From: Acanthosepion pharaonis
Lineage: Eukaryota > Mollusca > Cephalopoda > Sepiida > Sepiidae
Assembly: GCA_903632075.3 (NCBI GenBank)
Contig: CAHIKZ030000837.1
Coordinates: 1,187,501 to 1,251,500, forward strand
DNA: 64,000 nucleotides
Direction of reading: 5' to 3'
Below are positions 34,095 to 46,061 of the stretch, piece by piece. The notes below the pieces were generated by a model. That model saw nothing but the letters and a program-made list of their open reading frames with translations, had not been told where the DNA came from and searched no databases. Every line of letters begins with the position of its first letter. The stretch's first letter is position 1. Made by a program: the position numbers and the translations under genes.

Positions 34095-35290
34095 GCTGTC
34101 TGGTTTTAAAATGATCTCCGGGAAATCGTAAATGGATTACCCTTCCATAAAAATGTGAACTTTTTTTTTAAAATAATCTCCATAATATTGTTAAGGATAT
34201 AAGTCCGGTAAAATTTATTTAAAATCCTATGAAGCAAGTAAATTTTATAAGTTATTTCCCAATGATTATGCCACGTTAATTAAAATAAATTGCCTAAAAG
34301 CTATAACAAAATTGACACTACAGCTTTTAAAATGCATGTATTTTCACTTCTTACCTTTATTTGATCCCCCTTTTTTATTTATATGTTCTTTGTGTATGTA
34401 AAATATGGATAGTTGGTTTCTGTTGTTTTATTAGTGTATTTTTGCTTGAAATTTTGGTGAGTCTGGTTATTTGTATATTATTTGATTGTTATTGCTTCTA
34501 GTTGCTTTTACCTGTATATACATGTGTCTGACAATTATCTTTTTCGTGATTTTATGTTTGTTTGTCTTTATTTTTCTTATTTTTCTTCTTATTTTCTTCT
34601 TTATTTTATTTTTACTTTCCTTTCTTGAATGTTTCCTTCTATTTCCTGTGTAAATATCCGTCCCTATATTTGCGTGCTCATATATTTAACTATATTTAGG
34701 TGTTTGTTTATTAAGAGGTGAATGTGTTTTCCTGTCATTTGAAAATTATTTTCCCTAAAAACCTCCTTATTTGAATACAGACTTCGATGTATCAAATATG
34801 TGTAGCGGTCGTAGATACTTCTTACCTCAGCGACGAACTTAGCTGATAAACTGGAACTTTGCTAAGAACAATAAAATATTTTTCTCCTAGTTTCATTTCT
34901 GAATAGTTTTGTAATAATATTAAAATTCATGCTCGCTTAAATTTAGAATCTGTCATTTGTCGTTTTTAATCTTTAATGTTTAAATTTAACTGTGAATTTA
35001 AAACTTTATTTGTTATACTGATTTCTAATTTAATCTAATCTTAACTTTAATGCATTAATAGATTATACCTAGGCTATGTTGTCACGTGATTTTGAATTAT
35101 CATATAATCGTATTGTGATTGGTCATCGTAGGTTACGTAAAAATGTTTCCTTTACGGAAAGGCTTTGGTTGATTTTTCAACTCGTAAAACCTCTTATTTT
35201 GCAGTCAACTACGCCACTTGATAAGACACCAGAAATGTTGAAACAAAATTGCAATCTTTCTTCTGTTGTTATAAGATGTATATGTTATAA
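34095..35290. other. No recognisable feature
   Basis: T-rich sequence. The 108-codon frame at 35076-35402 runs into the following TA array and has no domain. Confidence 0.5.

Positions 35291-35295
<5 letters not shown>

Positions 35296-35352
<57 letters not shown>
35296..35352. repeat. (TA)n microsatellite
   Basis: Uninterrupted TA run. Confidence 0.95.
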
Positions 35353-35354
<2 letters not shown>

Positions 35355-35674
35355 GACACACCTTGTCTGTTATTATTAAGCAAATCATATAAACTTCAAT
35401 AATTCGAATTTCATTTGAAAATTAATTGCCAAATTTTAAACAGTCAATTTAGATGCGAAAACCAAAACCTGAGTTCCAATTTTAGGCAGTATCAATAGGT
35501 TTTATTGAATTTATTGAAGTTATTTGATAATTTCTGAAAACTGTCGTGTTTTGTCTATTAGGAAAAACACAAATAATCGTATGTTACTTCAATATAAAGG
35601 TAATAAAATCATCAAAATTGATGAACACATAACAGAACAAATAACAAAAAACATGGGATAAGACTTTGAATCCT

Positions 35675-36631
35675 TTACATTATAATAAAGTGACTCGTCT
35701 TCTCAATAGCAACTAGTAATCTATTGTCCATTACTTGTGTAAATTTTCTTACTTCAGCAGGTTCAATTTCCTATATATGTTATTTAATTGCTTTCCATAG
35801 GTCTGCTTTGCTGTCATATTGTTTGCCACCTTCATATAATTTCATCTTCACAAATGACCACAGATTTACGATCGGATTCAGATCAGGACTTGATGATGGC
35901 CATTACAATACCGTATCTCCTGCAAATTTCTTATGCTTGAAGAATTTATGGGTAAACTTCGATACATGAGAAGGGACATTGCTGTGCATAAATACACAGT
36001 TCGCTTTGAAACTGCGAGTCTGGGACTTGTATCATGCAAAGAAATCTTGTTCATAAAATCTCAATGCTTATCACTGTTCGGTTTAAATTCTTCGTCGACA
36101 TTGAATAGTTCAATAATGATTTTGTCGATAATTCCAGTTTATATCATAACACTATCGCCTCCATGATGCCTACTTTTTAGCCACAGCCACGTTTAAATTG
36201 AATAAAATACATTAATTTTCCCATCCATCATGTCCATCAAATGACACTCGAGATTCGTCGGGGAATGTATTTCTTGGCCCAATTATTTTTCTTTAAAATA
36301 TTTGTTTTAGCTAGAGGCCGTTGTCCAGGAGATTTTTAGCATATCCCAATTCACAAACTATTTTACACATTTTGTCCTTGACTCCCTCAGCCCTTTTCAA
36401 AGATCTAAGAGCTTGTCAGAAATGGTTGTTTCACGATATCTTGCTTTAGTTTACGTTTATCTCGATGAAGCAATTTCCTTTTCCCTTTCCTTTACTTCGA
36501 GTTCTCTATTTTCAAATGTCTTCCTTATCATTCGATATATCTCCGCAAACCCGTTTTATACCTCCAATGTTGACATTCCTTCACTCAATAATTTTTTTTT
36601 CATCAGTTGTTAGATACTTCCCTTTACCCAT
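35675..36631 (-). pseudogene. Tc1-type transposase, inactivated
   Basis: Cut-and-paste transposase of the Tc1/mariner superfamily. The N-terminus begins MGKGKYLTTDEKK at 36631. The catalytic domain shows FPDESRVSFDG (first Asp at 36257-36259), FMHSNVPSH, WPSSSPDLNPIVNLWS and a C-terminal KLYEGGKQYDSKADLWKAI region, ending at a TAA at 35675-35677. The length (about 319 codons) is near the usual 340. Two catalytic residues are lost: the Asp expected in HDNAPSH is Ser (35981-35983) and the acidic residue expected in PIENLW is Val (35867-35869). Several in-frame stops and frameshifts are also present. I could not find the terminal inverted repeats. A dead copy in intergenic DNA. Confidence 0.9.
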
Positions 36632-36901
36632 GTTTCAACATATTTTGGACAAAAAGAAAAAAATAGATTTTTATTTGATTTCGACGTATTAAGCTAATAT
36701 GAGTCTAATCTTAATACTAACCTCAATTATTCAATTTTCTTAAAGTGAAATATCTCAAAACCTAACTATTAAAAATGGAAGAGAATTTAGTGAAATATTT
36801 TGGTAAGTTTGGAAAAGGAGGAGTTTAAATTTGACTAATATCGGTTCCAAACCTTTTGAGTTATTGAGGTTTATTCGATTTGCATATTAACTTCAGACAA
36901 G

Positions 36902-36902
<1 letters not shown>

Positions 36903-36982
<80 letters not shown>

Positions 36983-36985
36983 TGT
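36903..36985. repeat. (TA)n(GT)n compound microsatellite
   Basis: TA run turning into GT run. Confidence 0.95.
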
Positions 36986-36989
36986 ATGT

Positions 36990-37980
36990 ATTTCTCCTCT
37001 TTATATCTATCTATTTCTGTTTATATTTCTCCATCTATATGATGGCATTTTTTAACATTTTCTCTGGCATTATTTATACCTACATATCTCCCTCACCCAT
37101 ACGCACATTAATGTGCATTTGGGTGAACAAATAATGTCTTTATTGTACTTTTACAATTCTTCAAAGAGTTTTTTTGCCCCTTCGAAATAGAAATTATGAA
37201 TAACTATTCTAAATTCGCCCGCGTGTCAATCAGTACATCAAAAACAAACATAAGATAATTTTTAATGAACAACAAAATATTACACTGGACTCTCGCTCAA
37301 AAAAGACCCAAAATTCTAGAAGCCATTGTTATACAAAAAGCAGCCAATAATAAATAAGATAACTTTCTTCAAGAGAGATGAGATATTTAGGTACGTATAA
37401 TATAAAACAAGCACTTATAGATATTTGATTCCTGAAATTCTGCCAGTCTAACTGTTATAGTTCATGTCACAGTGAATTTATTCCAATTTTCATTCCAGCA
37501 GTCTCCAAACATCACAATTTAGTGAAATACATTTTTCTGAATATACTGACAGCACCCTGATAGTCGAAAGTATTTGAATATAACAAAAATGACAACAAAT
37601 GAACATTATTTATATGTTATATACCGTACCTATGAACTCTAATGGGTATGTCCCGATCTTCATAAATACGTTGGATATTATTGTAAGGGTGGGTAGTATG
37701 CTGTTTAAGTAGTCTACCACTAGACGTGGTTTACCTACTTCACGCCACTGGCGAGTGTTTTATTTTGCTGATGTTATAAAGATTGACATATTTAATTTCC
37801 AACATCCGTATTGGTTATTCCTCATTCAATAACCCTTTCTAGGTTACAACATGACTAATAACATTAATTCCGATGGACAACACCTCATTCAAAAATGGAA
37901 CGATATTAATATAATTCAAAAAGAGATACTGAAGTTGGAATTTAAGAAAAGTAGTTTTAATGTACATATACTTACATATA
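36990..37980. other. No supported feature; small hairpin at 37709-37742
   Basis: AAGTAGTCTACCAC pairs with GTGGTTTACCTACTT across a 5-base loop. Nothing else recognisable. Confidence 0.5.
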
Positions 37981-37982
37981 CA

Positions 37983-38031
37983 CATATATATACGTACATA
38001 CACAGATATATATATATATAGAGAGAGAGAG

Positions 38032-38073
<42 letters not shown>
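37983..38073. repeat. (TA)n(GA)n(GATA)n compound microsatellite
   Basis: A TA run, a short GA run, then about ten GATA units. Confidence 0.95.
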
Positions 38074-38074
<1 letters not shown>

Positions 38075-38880
38075 CATAGAAGTGTGTACTTAAACTAAAT
38101 AACGAGATATTAACAAATTTATAAATGTGTGTTAGTTCACATATACAAATGAGAAAATAACTATATATAAAACAGTGCCCAATCTAGTTAAACAGAGCTA
38201 TGAAGTATATATTAATAAATACACATATAACTACGTTTGGGTGCAACTTAAAGTTTTATGGTTAACAAATTCATCACGGACAATTTAATACGGCTGTATT
38301 TTTTTTTTTTTAATCTGGGTCTCGTGAGAAGTACGCTATATTATATGCAGATTCAAAGTTCAACATTATTATAAATGTAATGTAATATTGGGGAATAAAC
38401 TCAAAATATAAAGTGTTGGTAGGTTGATATTTGAAGAAATATATAATATAATCTTATATAGTATCAATTTTCGTGTGATGTATTTCTGTTTAGTACGGTA
38501 CTTTACAAGTAATCTCTTTGTCTCAATGAAGTAACAGTGTACTGTATATAGAGCTAAAGTTTTATATAATTATAAATTAAGCTAAAAATAAATAGCGTTG
38601 TTAGACGAAAAAGTTTAGAAGGTAAGAAATGTAAAGAATCGAAAAAGTTAACACCATATATTTTTACGCTATAAATAGGCGCTCGCATAGTATTGTCGAA
38701 TAATTAGTGTGTAACAAAATATAATATATATTGAGATAAAATCAAAATATTTTCGAAGATAGATTTTTCTTGTGAATGCATGTTATCATAAGTACATTTC
38801 GTTTGTTCAGCAGTTTGAGATTGTCAATTTGCTTAAGAATGATTAACTTCTCCAATAGACAAAGGTTTCATTTTTTCCCG
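38075..38880. other. No recognisable feature
   Basis: A+T-rich without long frames. Confidence 0.5.
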
Positions 38881-38884
38881 CGTC

Positions 38885-38948
38885 GAGTAAAGGATGTAGT
38901 TTCAGTGATGAAATTCCAATTTACTGAAACTACACCTTTTACCGACTC
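38885..38948. repeat. 64-base hairpin
   Basis: Arms 38885-38906 and 38923-38948: GTAGTTTCAGT pairs perfectly with ACTGAAACTAC, continuing outward with mismatches to GAGT..ACTC. The size and 16-base loop are within the range of a small RNA precursor, but no conserved miRNA seed is recognised. Confidence 0.75.
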
Positions 38949-39058
38949 TCTTCTAAAATATAACACAGCGTTTTCCCTATGAAACCCAGATTTTTAAAAA
39001 AGACAAAAAAAACAAAAACCAAAAAAACAATCTGTATTATATAGTTCATCCACCTTTT

Positions 39059-39100
39059 GTGCCTGATGAATTGAGTAAACCATGAAACTCTGAGTTGCAC
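39059..39100 (+). ncRNA. Hammerhead ribozyme motif, family C
   Basis: GTGC (39059-39062), CTGATGA (39063-39069), stem II ATTG..CCAT with one mismatch and an AGTAAA loop (39070-39083), GAAA (39084-39087), stem III CTC-T-GAG (39088-39094), triplet GTT ending at 39096, then GCAC (39097-39100), an exact complement of GTGC. All core bases are present. The one-base stem III loop would again favour a dimeric fold. A short TATA tract (39107-39120) follows. The surrounding sequence is unlike families A, B and D. Confidence 0.75.
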
Positions 39101-39120
39101 TACAACTATATATATATATT

Positions 39121-40310
39121 ATTCTTTATTCTATTTTGCTAAGCAATCCATATTGTCGCGGTACACACGTCTGTGATCTTGAGAGGATGTCTTGTCAGCC
39201 ACAGTCGTAGGCACAGAAACACGCCCATCTACTCATATGGTTCGCGGTCAGACTTTTCGTGAAACGAGAGTAATAAACCTAATTAACCAGTTAATCAGGT
39301 TGACGTCAGAGAACTCGCCTGTACTCAATGTGGAATGTCATGCATGTCACCTACGGCTAGTATTATACATTTAAGATGCCACAACGACATTGAAATCATC
39401 CATGAAATGTTCGTTTAGTAAGTATGAGTTTTCCAATTGGTCTTATTCTGTCACGAGTACATTTCCACCACATAAAATATACAGAAAAAAAAACTCACAA
39501 CGTAGCCACATCTACACAATACAAAGTAAAACCCTCGGAGGCCTAAAAACCACATCCACTCAGGCCTTACTTGAAGATGGTTCAAGACATTGCATTGCTC
39601 TACATCGAGTCACAGCCATAATGTATGAACGCGCATGCGTGTGAGCGAATTTAAAATTGTTATGTTGAACATATTTCCATAACGTAAATCGATTTTCTTA
39701 TGACCAATCTGCTGATGACGAGCATCACCAGTTTTACTCTGCCGTACACACCATTGCTACGTACAAATGCTAATTTGCAAAACTAAATAAATCTTGAAAT
39801 TGTTTATGTCCAGATGTTCTGAAAAGATATGACAATTGGTTAATAAAATATTGCAAAAGGCAATGAAGAATGTTTGCAAAAACGTATTGTAATATGGAAG
39901 GAAAAGCGGATTCTGATATAAAGATATTATGAAAAGCGAAACAAAATGCAAAACGTATAATTGGTCGCGGTGGGCACGTTTCAAACTCGGAGAATTATCT
40001 GGTCGTAGACAATAAATTGAGACTAGAGCGAAGGAAAGGCTCTTATCACCAGGATTCGTGCTCGCGTCAATGTTTCACTGAAATTGACTTGGAAGGGAAA
40101 ATGTCCGCCTATTTCGAACAAGAAAATGAGAAAAGGAAGGAATAAAAGAATAAAAAAAAGCAGTCTGAAATGATATATGGAAAAAGAGAATAGAAATGAT
40201 CGCAAAATCTTTAGAAATGATTAGAAAATACGAGGCGATAAAAGAAAATTACAAATGAAGGAAATATAAAAGAGAAAAGGGAGACAAATAATGGGAGGTG
40301 TGATAATCGA
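39121..40310. other. No recognisable feature
   Basis: Purine-rich toward the right end. Frames at 39192-39374 and 39390-39644 lack domains. Confidence 0.5.
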
Positions 40311-40311
40311 G

Positions 40312-40352
40312 AAGAAGAAGAAGAAGAAGAAGAAGAAGAAGAAGAAGAAGAA
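40312..40352. repeat. (GAA)n array
   Basis: About 13 GAA units within a purine-rich region (40230-40620). Confidence 0.95.
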
Positions 40353-40654
40353 GGTAAATTATCAAGGAAATAAGAGATAAAGTAGATAATATATAGGAGA
40401 AACATCAGAATATACAGATTTGATGAACAGAATGAAAATAAAACTAGATTAAATTGACGGAAAAGAAAAAACAAACATTATATATCGTAATTAAATTGTC
40501 CATTCCAAGAAGAAGAAGAAAAAGAAAAAAGAAAAAGAAAAGAAAATGAAAAAGATGAAGAAGAAGAACAACAACATTAGCAACAACACGAAAAACATAA
40601 AACAATTTAATTTGCTGAAACATTTTTTGATAACGAAGAAAGCTATAGAGAAAG

Positions 40655-40659
<5 letters not shown>

Positions 40660-40711
<52 letters not shown>
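40660..40711. repeat. (TA)n microsatellite
   Basis: TA run with one interruption. Confidence 0.95.
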
Positions 40712-40718
<7 letters not shown>

Positions 40719-40970
40719 CGTCAAAAGGGAAAGAACTGAGATTAAAGAAAAATAACAAGAAAATGAACATTCAATAAGTCAAAAGTAAAAAAAAATGTGT
40801 GAAGCGAACAAGAAAGGCGGGTGAATGGGAAAAAAATGAGAATAGAAAAGGAAGACGATTATTTGAAACAAGCATAATTTTAAAATATCGCCAGCACCAA
40901 AGTACGACAAAGATGCTAAATCACAGATGACGTAAAAATGGCAGAAAACTGTGCGCAGAAAAAACATATG

Positions 40971-41121
40971 AAAAACAACATAAGCGAGATTTCCCATCAT
41001 GCCGTTACATCCTGGACTCTAATGTCTCCAATCTAATATAGATCGCCTGATTACATGCTTAAACACACACCCTCACAAGTACAGGCACACTCGAATATAT
41101 ATATATATATATAGATAGATT

Positions 41122-41156
<35 letters not shown>

Positions 41157-41301
41157 GGAAAACAACATAAGCAAGATTCCCATTGCGAGCTGGATTCTAA
41201 TGTCCCCACTCTAACATAGATCGCCTGATTACATGCTTAAACACACACACACACACACACGCGCGCGCGCATACAACCCCTCTCAAGCACAAACACACGC
41301 A

Positions 41302-41335
<34 letters not shown>

Positions 41336-41376
41336 TAGAGAGATGAGGGAGATAGATAGATAGATAGATAGATAGA

Positions 41377-41415
<39 letters not shown>

Positions 41416-41420
41416 AGATA
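40971..41420. repeat. Tandem duplication containing microsatellites
   Basis: Unit 1 (about 40971-41157) and unit 2 (about 41158-41420) share AAAACAACATAAGC, CTCTAA.ATAGATCGCC and TGATTACATGCTTAAACACA, each followed by TA and GATA arrays. Unit 2 ends in a (GATA)n(TATC)n palindrome at about 41352-41425. Confidence 0.85.
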
Positions 41421-41512
41421 GATAGATGTAAACTGTGAACTAGATAGATCTGAACAGAGTCCATAACTGATAGATAGGTAGAAATATATTTTGTTTTCAG
41501 TAATCTCCTCAC

Positions 41513-41902
41513 AGAAAGAAGAGACTTGAAACAACAGAACTGCAGCTCTATAGAAGGATGCTGTGGATACCATGGGACCAAACATTTCTACAACGATGAC
41601 TTTTTAAAGAAAATGGAAACAAAAAAAGAAACTTATGCTTAACATCAGGAAGTGATAGTTGAAAGTCTTAGGTCACATAATGAGGAAAGATGGACTGGAA
41701 AATCTTAAACCCCTAGGACAAATTGAAGGTAAAGCAGTCAGAGAAAAACACCGCATAACCTACTTTGTGAGTCTGAGCAAATGGACGACGGAACAAAATA
41801 TAGGGGAGATAACAAAAGTTCAATATGCCTAGAGAGCTACAAAAGACAAGAAAATGTGGAGAGCCATGATCGCCTACATTTTGAATGGACACGGTATATA
41901 GA
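41513..41902 (+). mobile_element. LINE ORF2 C-terminal fragment
   Basis: Translation gives LKVLGHIMRKDGLENLK, then GQIEGKAVREKHRITYF, then SLSKWTTEQNIGEI and RATKDKKMWRAMIAYILNGH, the C-terminal end of a common LINE ORF2 group (LGHVMRK..GLE..GKR.RGR.R..YL pattern). It has frameshifts and one internal stop and terminates at TAG near 41900. The minus fragment at 62985-63225 comes from a related element. Confidence 0.85.
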
Positions 41903-41909
41903 AAAAGGT

Positions 41910-42655
41910 GAGTATTGAAATAATGGGCAATAATTAGCACATTTGAATGTATTTGAAAGTTCAGGTTAACAAAACTAATATTGCTTCTAGAAGTTAAAAC
42001 AAAATTGTGTTTAAAAATTAACTCCAAGTTGGAAGTAGTGAAATTTAGAATGTAATAACATTGAACTTCCTAACGTAATTCCAATATGGATACACAGATA
42101 AAAGTTTGGTTGTAGAAATATTTTTATTGGTGGTTTATAGTTTTATGTGATGGCTTTGTCTGTTCAAATTTTCATCGGACTTCGTACAAATTGGTTTTCT
42201 TTAGATTTCCGATTATTTAGGTAAAGGTATAAATTATTTCGACCTCCTGACACAAAAAGTAATTTACAGCTGCGAAATTCAATCTCACAAAAGCAAGGTA
42301 TACATTTATTTTCGCAAAGTTAGTCTTAGGAGTGGCTTCGATTGGAAATGATTTTGTTGATTTAAAATAAAACCTCGATTATATAGGACTGTTGAAAGTA
42401 GTATTTTTCATTGTTACCTGATTCTTCATCCTTTTATATAAAAAGATATTATTTTGATTACAGGAAACAGGAAAAAGGACCTTTAGTAGAAAAATCAGCA
42501 AGTCTCATGGTCAAATGTATTTACGCATATTAGTGTGATCAAATATTTAATAGTTGATACTCAGCGCTCGGATAAAATGCGGGAGATATGCTATCCAATG
42601 ATACTGTTGAAGGATACAGAATGCTAATTAATTTTTCGCTACATAAGCGTTACAC
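41910..42655. other. No recognisable feature
   Basis: The 104-codon minus frame 41713-42027 lies antisense to the LINE fragment and is a shadow of it. Confidence 0.5.
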
Positions 42656-42656
42656 G

Positions 42657-42657
<1 letters not shown>

Positions 42658-42728
<71 letters not shown>

Positions 42729-42894
42729 ATATAAGTAAAAGTTTTCTCACTGACTAATGTTAACTTTACCATCCCGAATCCTGAGTTTCGTAGGTTGACA
42801 CCTCTGTTCAATATTTAGGGAAAAGGAGAAATATACTCCATATATATTTTGATTTATCCTTTTTATATTGTTTTATGTATTTATTATTGGTGTG

Positions 42895-42961
<67 letters not shown>
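42658..42961. repeat. Two long (TA)n arrays
   Basis: TA runs at 42658-42726 and 42897-42961. The 170 bases between them are unassigned. Confidence 0.95.
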
Positions 42962-42963
<2 letters not shown>

Positions 42964-43118
42964 TCCTGAAAAAAAAAATTATTTTCGGTTGAAGTGTGGG
43001 TTTGTAAACAATGACTATTACGGCTAATAATGCAAGACTCTTCGGTAAATCGAATTGAGTTCTCTCAGTCCCTGTGTGTTTATCTAAAAATAAATACACT
43101 TAAATTCACCTTCATCCC

Positions 43119-43238
43119 TGCCGTGCGCCAACGGCTTAGTAGGAGCATCCCCGACTGACGCCAATTCGATCCTAGCTAGAGGCAAACCGGATGTCTAGCC
43201 ACACTGATGAGCTGTGATACACAGTCTGTCTGTGGATG

Positions 43239-43240
<2 letters not shown>
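43119..43240 (+). mobile_element. tRNA-derived SINE with a hammerhead-like tail relic
   Basis: CGGCTTAGTAGGAGC (A-box region, about 43132) and AATTCGATCC (B box, about 43163) are in tRNA order, about 30 bases apart. Downstream, CACTGATGAGCTGTG (43202 onward) supplies CTGATGA and a CTGTG/CACAG hairpin, but GAAA is missing. A (TA)n array follows at 43242. A related relic lies at 44600-44632. Confidence 0.6.

Positions 43241-43241
<1 letters not shown>

Positions 43242-43282
<41 letters not shown>
43242..43282. repeat. (TA)n array between SINE and LINE ends
   Basis: Separates the 3' end of the plus-strand SINE from the 3' end of a minus-strand LINE copy. Confidence 0.95.
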
Positions 43283-43284
<2 letters not shown>

Positions 43285-43400
43285 CATTTCACCCAAAGCA
43301 TGGTGATAATACCACTGAAACGCAAGGATTTACTGGGAGTAAAAGTGAATGAGAAAATTTTAAAAGGAAAGAATGGATGAACATTTCAAAAAACGGTGGA
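43283..43400 (-). mobile_element. LINE 3' end (CR1/Jockey-like)
   Basis: Minus-strand sequence ends ATCACCATGCTTTGGGTGAA before the TA array; the same terminal block occurs at 47341, 60003 and 60334. Only the last 100 bases or so are recognisable. Confidence 0.55.
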
Positions 43401-43404
43401 TAGA

Positions 43405-43665
43405 GGTATGTTTATAAATTCCTATTTTTTTTAAATAATGCATCAACATTCATCTCCTGCAGTTTGGCATGCTGTTGAAGACGTACAGTCATTTATCTCT
43501 GTTTATTAGCGGCTTCTATATTGTATTTTCTGATGTATAGAGACGTATTTAGAGAGTGTATTCTATTTTATTTATGTATATCTAATTTAAAACGGGAAAA
43601 ATACTCAAACTTTCTTCAGAAATATCCTTTTTTTTCTCTCCACCGCCTGATTGGTTAAAACTAAA
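43405..43665. other. No recognisable feature
   Basis: A+T-rich sequence without supported elements. Confidence 0.5.
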
Positions 43666-43669
43666 CATA

Positions 43670-43836
43670 TTTCCCACCGATTTCTTTTTGAATTTTTAGA
43701 TCTGATGATTTGGATCATGATTACGATTCCAATGTAATAAATTCTAACCATGGAATATTAGTGTTTGAGCCTTTTAGATTATTTTCTTACTTTGTCCTGC
43801 ACATTGAGGTCTTCCTGGATTCTATACCCTTGAAAT

Positions 43837-43878
<42 letters not shown>
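43670..43878 (-). repeat. Repeat family R, copy 3, with its (TA)n array
   Basis: Reverse complement of the 14500-14650 order: ATCATGATTACGATTCCAAT, AACCATGGAATATTAGTGTT, CACATTGAGGTCTTCCTGG, then a TA array (43834-43878). Confidence 0.8.
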
Positions 43879-43879
<1 letters not shown>

Positions 43880-43882
<3 letters not shown>

Positions 43883-44540
43883 CCTCTAACAAAAATTTTG
43901 AAACTTAATATCGATCCATCACACGTAATATTGGATGTTTTAGCATATTTATCGAAGGTAATATACCCTATAGCTTTAATCATTAACACGTATCACCGAA
44001 TATCACATAACCTGACGAAATAACGCGCTCCAAGTGATACAATGCTTTATATATTTATTATTTCCTAAACAAATAAATACATTTCAAAATATTCGTGCCA
44101 AACAGAAAAACTTAAGAAAAAAACCTATGGCATCTCTACAAAGAATATAGAAAGAAATGTTTATTCTTGTTCAGGATTTTTCACCATTATTTTGATTATG
44201 GCCCCTAAGTCATACCCAAAATATTTCAACACTACATTCTATGGTTTCTTTTAAATTAAGAACATGTCAAATTTTTATTAAACAAGCAAAGAGAAAACTG
44301 ATACTCAACTGAACGCTTTATTGTCGAATTTTATATAAATGAGTCGCATTACTGTCAAATGTATCCACATATTGAGAGGTACAGAACTAACAGCTTATAA
44401 GATGAATGAGATTGGTGATGATATAATAGTCTGTTGATAATACACGGTGACTAAATGCTTTCTTCTAATATCCATTTCTTGAAAAATTATAGATAATAAA
44501 TAAATTAGAAGTATTTTAACTTGGGGAATCACTTTTCAAT
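43880..44540. other. No recognisable feature
   Basis: A+T-rich without long frames. Confidence 0.5.
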
Positions 44541-44542
44541 CA

Positions 44543-44545
<3 letters not shown>

Positions 44546-44598
<53 letters not shown>
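44546..44598. repeat. (TA)n microsatellite
   Basis: Abuts the hammerhead-like relic at 44600-44632. Confidence 0.95.
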
Positions 44599-44599
<1 letters not shown>

Positions 44600-44600
<1 letters not shown>

Positions 44601-44632
44601 TGCCTGATTCGCTGTATCGCAGCTCATCAATA
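44600..44632 (-). ncRNA. Degenerate hammerhead-like motif (family G)
   Basis: On the minus strand: TTGATGA (first core C changed to T), stem II GCTG / CAGC with a short loop (44611-44623), then GAAT in place of GAAA. It resembles the CTGATGAGCTGTGATACA block of the SINE at 43202. Two core changes make activity unlikely. Confidence 0.45.
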
Positions 44633-44639
44633 TGTTTAG

Positions 44640-45874
44640 ATATCCGATTGCTACAAAACTATACCTATCTAACCATAGCTATAGGCGCAGTACAGAAAAA
44701 TTGAATCTTTTATACGTGATGTATATAAAATCCAAATCATCTACAATTCATAACTGAAGAGCGATGCTTTACAAGCAGAAGGAGACACTGTTTTAAAAAT
44801 TCCCTTTCCCTTTCGATAGTGCTCAATCGGGCAACTAGAGCAAGTCATCCACATTCATTTTTAATATCATTTTCTTTACGATTTTTCTTATGAATATATG
44901 TTTAAATGTCCTATTAATTTTTTAAAATGTTTCAAATTATTTATGCAAAACTGCATAAAATTTACAATTATCTGTCTATATTTCTGAGATGAGGTATTAT
45001 GTACATTATTTACATTATTCGAGCTATTGTCCTCATTTTTGCCGCCATATTTATTAAAACGTTTCGGACGTTGTAAGCTTTTTTATGTTGTTGGAATGTC
45101 GAACTTAACACTTTATTTCGCTGACTGGGATAGAATGTTCTAGTTCCACGTGCCATGTTTAATGGATGTTATCAGTTATCAGTTATCTCCTGTTAATTTC
45201 CCTCTGAAAGTTCTCCACTGCTTTAACAGGTGCTCATATTGCACTTTTTTGCTTTTATCAATGCATGTTTTTACCAGAACACATATTGCAACTTATGTTG
45301 TTATTGTTGTTTTTTTTTTTTTTCTCTGGCACTACTGGTTCCCATATTGTATTCTTTTCTATGCTTGGTCGGCTCAGGAGATTTTTGTGGCACAAATTTT
45401 CCATGGTAATTATTTTTCCTTTGAATTTATATTTGTTTTGAAAAAGCTCGCGAAAATTAGTGAAACTTCAATATTTGAATATTTAAAAAAATCATACTGC
45501 TTTTCTACATCAATAAGGTTTATTCTGAGTGCCTGTGTTATCACGTTTAAAAATTGGGCAACAGAAATTGTGCATGTCTTCTTCCATTGATATTCAACCG
45601 CGGGCATTCTCCCCTCAGCGTATTTGTCGCTTGTCTGTTCATTTTTGCTTCATTCTTATTTCATCACATTCTGTTGGATGTTATTTACTTTCATATATCC
45701 TAACTACTTACAGCATTGTTTCTCTTTATAGATGAGATTTTAATGATTTCCTGTTTGTGTAACTCAATTCCATTTGTCATTTCTACGTCTACCGTGTTCA
45801 TTACAAGCACTTCAAAATTCTTAATACAAAATTTAATTTTATGTCTTTTGCTGACTATTCGAAAACCAATTTGG

Positions 45875-45875
<1 letters not shown>
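44640..45875. other. No recognisable feature
   Basis: The 146-codon plus frame at 45150-45590 is phenylalanine-rich and has no domain I recognise; T-rich composition explains its length. Confidence 0.5.

Positions 45876-45878
<3 letters not shown>

Positions 45879-45940
<62 letters not shown>
45879..45940. repeat. (TA)n microsatellite
   Basis: Uninterrupted TA run. Confidence 0.95.
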
Positions 45941-45944
<4 letters not shown>

Positions 45945-46061
45945 TAAAATAATGTTTATAGTTTTTTTTTATGGATAAAATTAAATGCTTTGTATATAAT
46001 AAACAGTATTAACGACATTTACTGGGCCGAAAGTTGGAGAAATTTTCATAGAAAATATGCG

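Noticed and set aside
39708..39740. CTGATGACGAGCATCACCAG as a hammerhead
   Set aside because: There is no GAAA after the presumed stem II and no cleavage triplet.
41352..41425. CRISPR-like or regulatory palindrome
   Set aside because: It is a simple (GATA)n(TATC)n microsatellite; no spacers or unique repeats.
45150..45590. 146-codon plus-strand frame as a gene
   Set aside because: Composition follows the T-rich local sequence, and there is no domain, signal or splice support.
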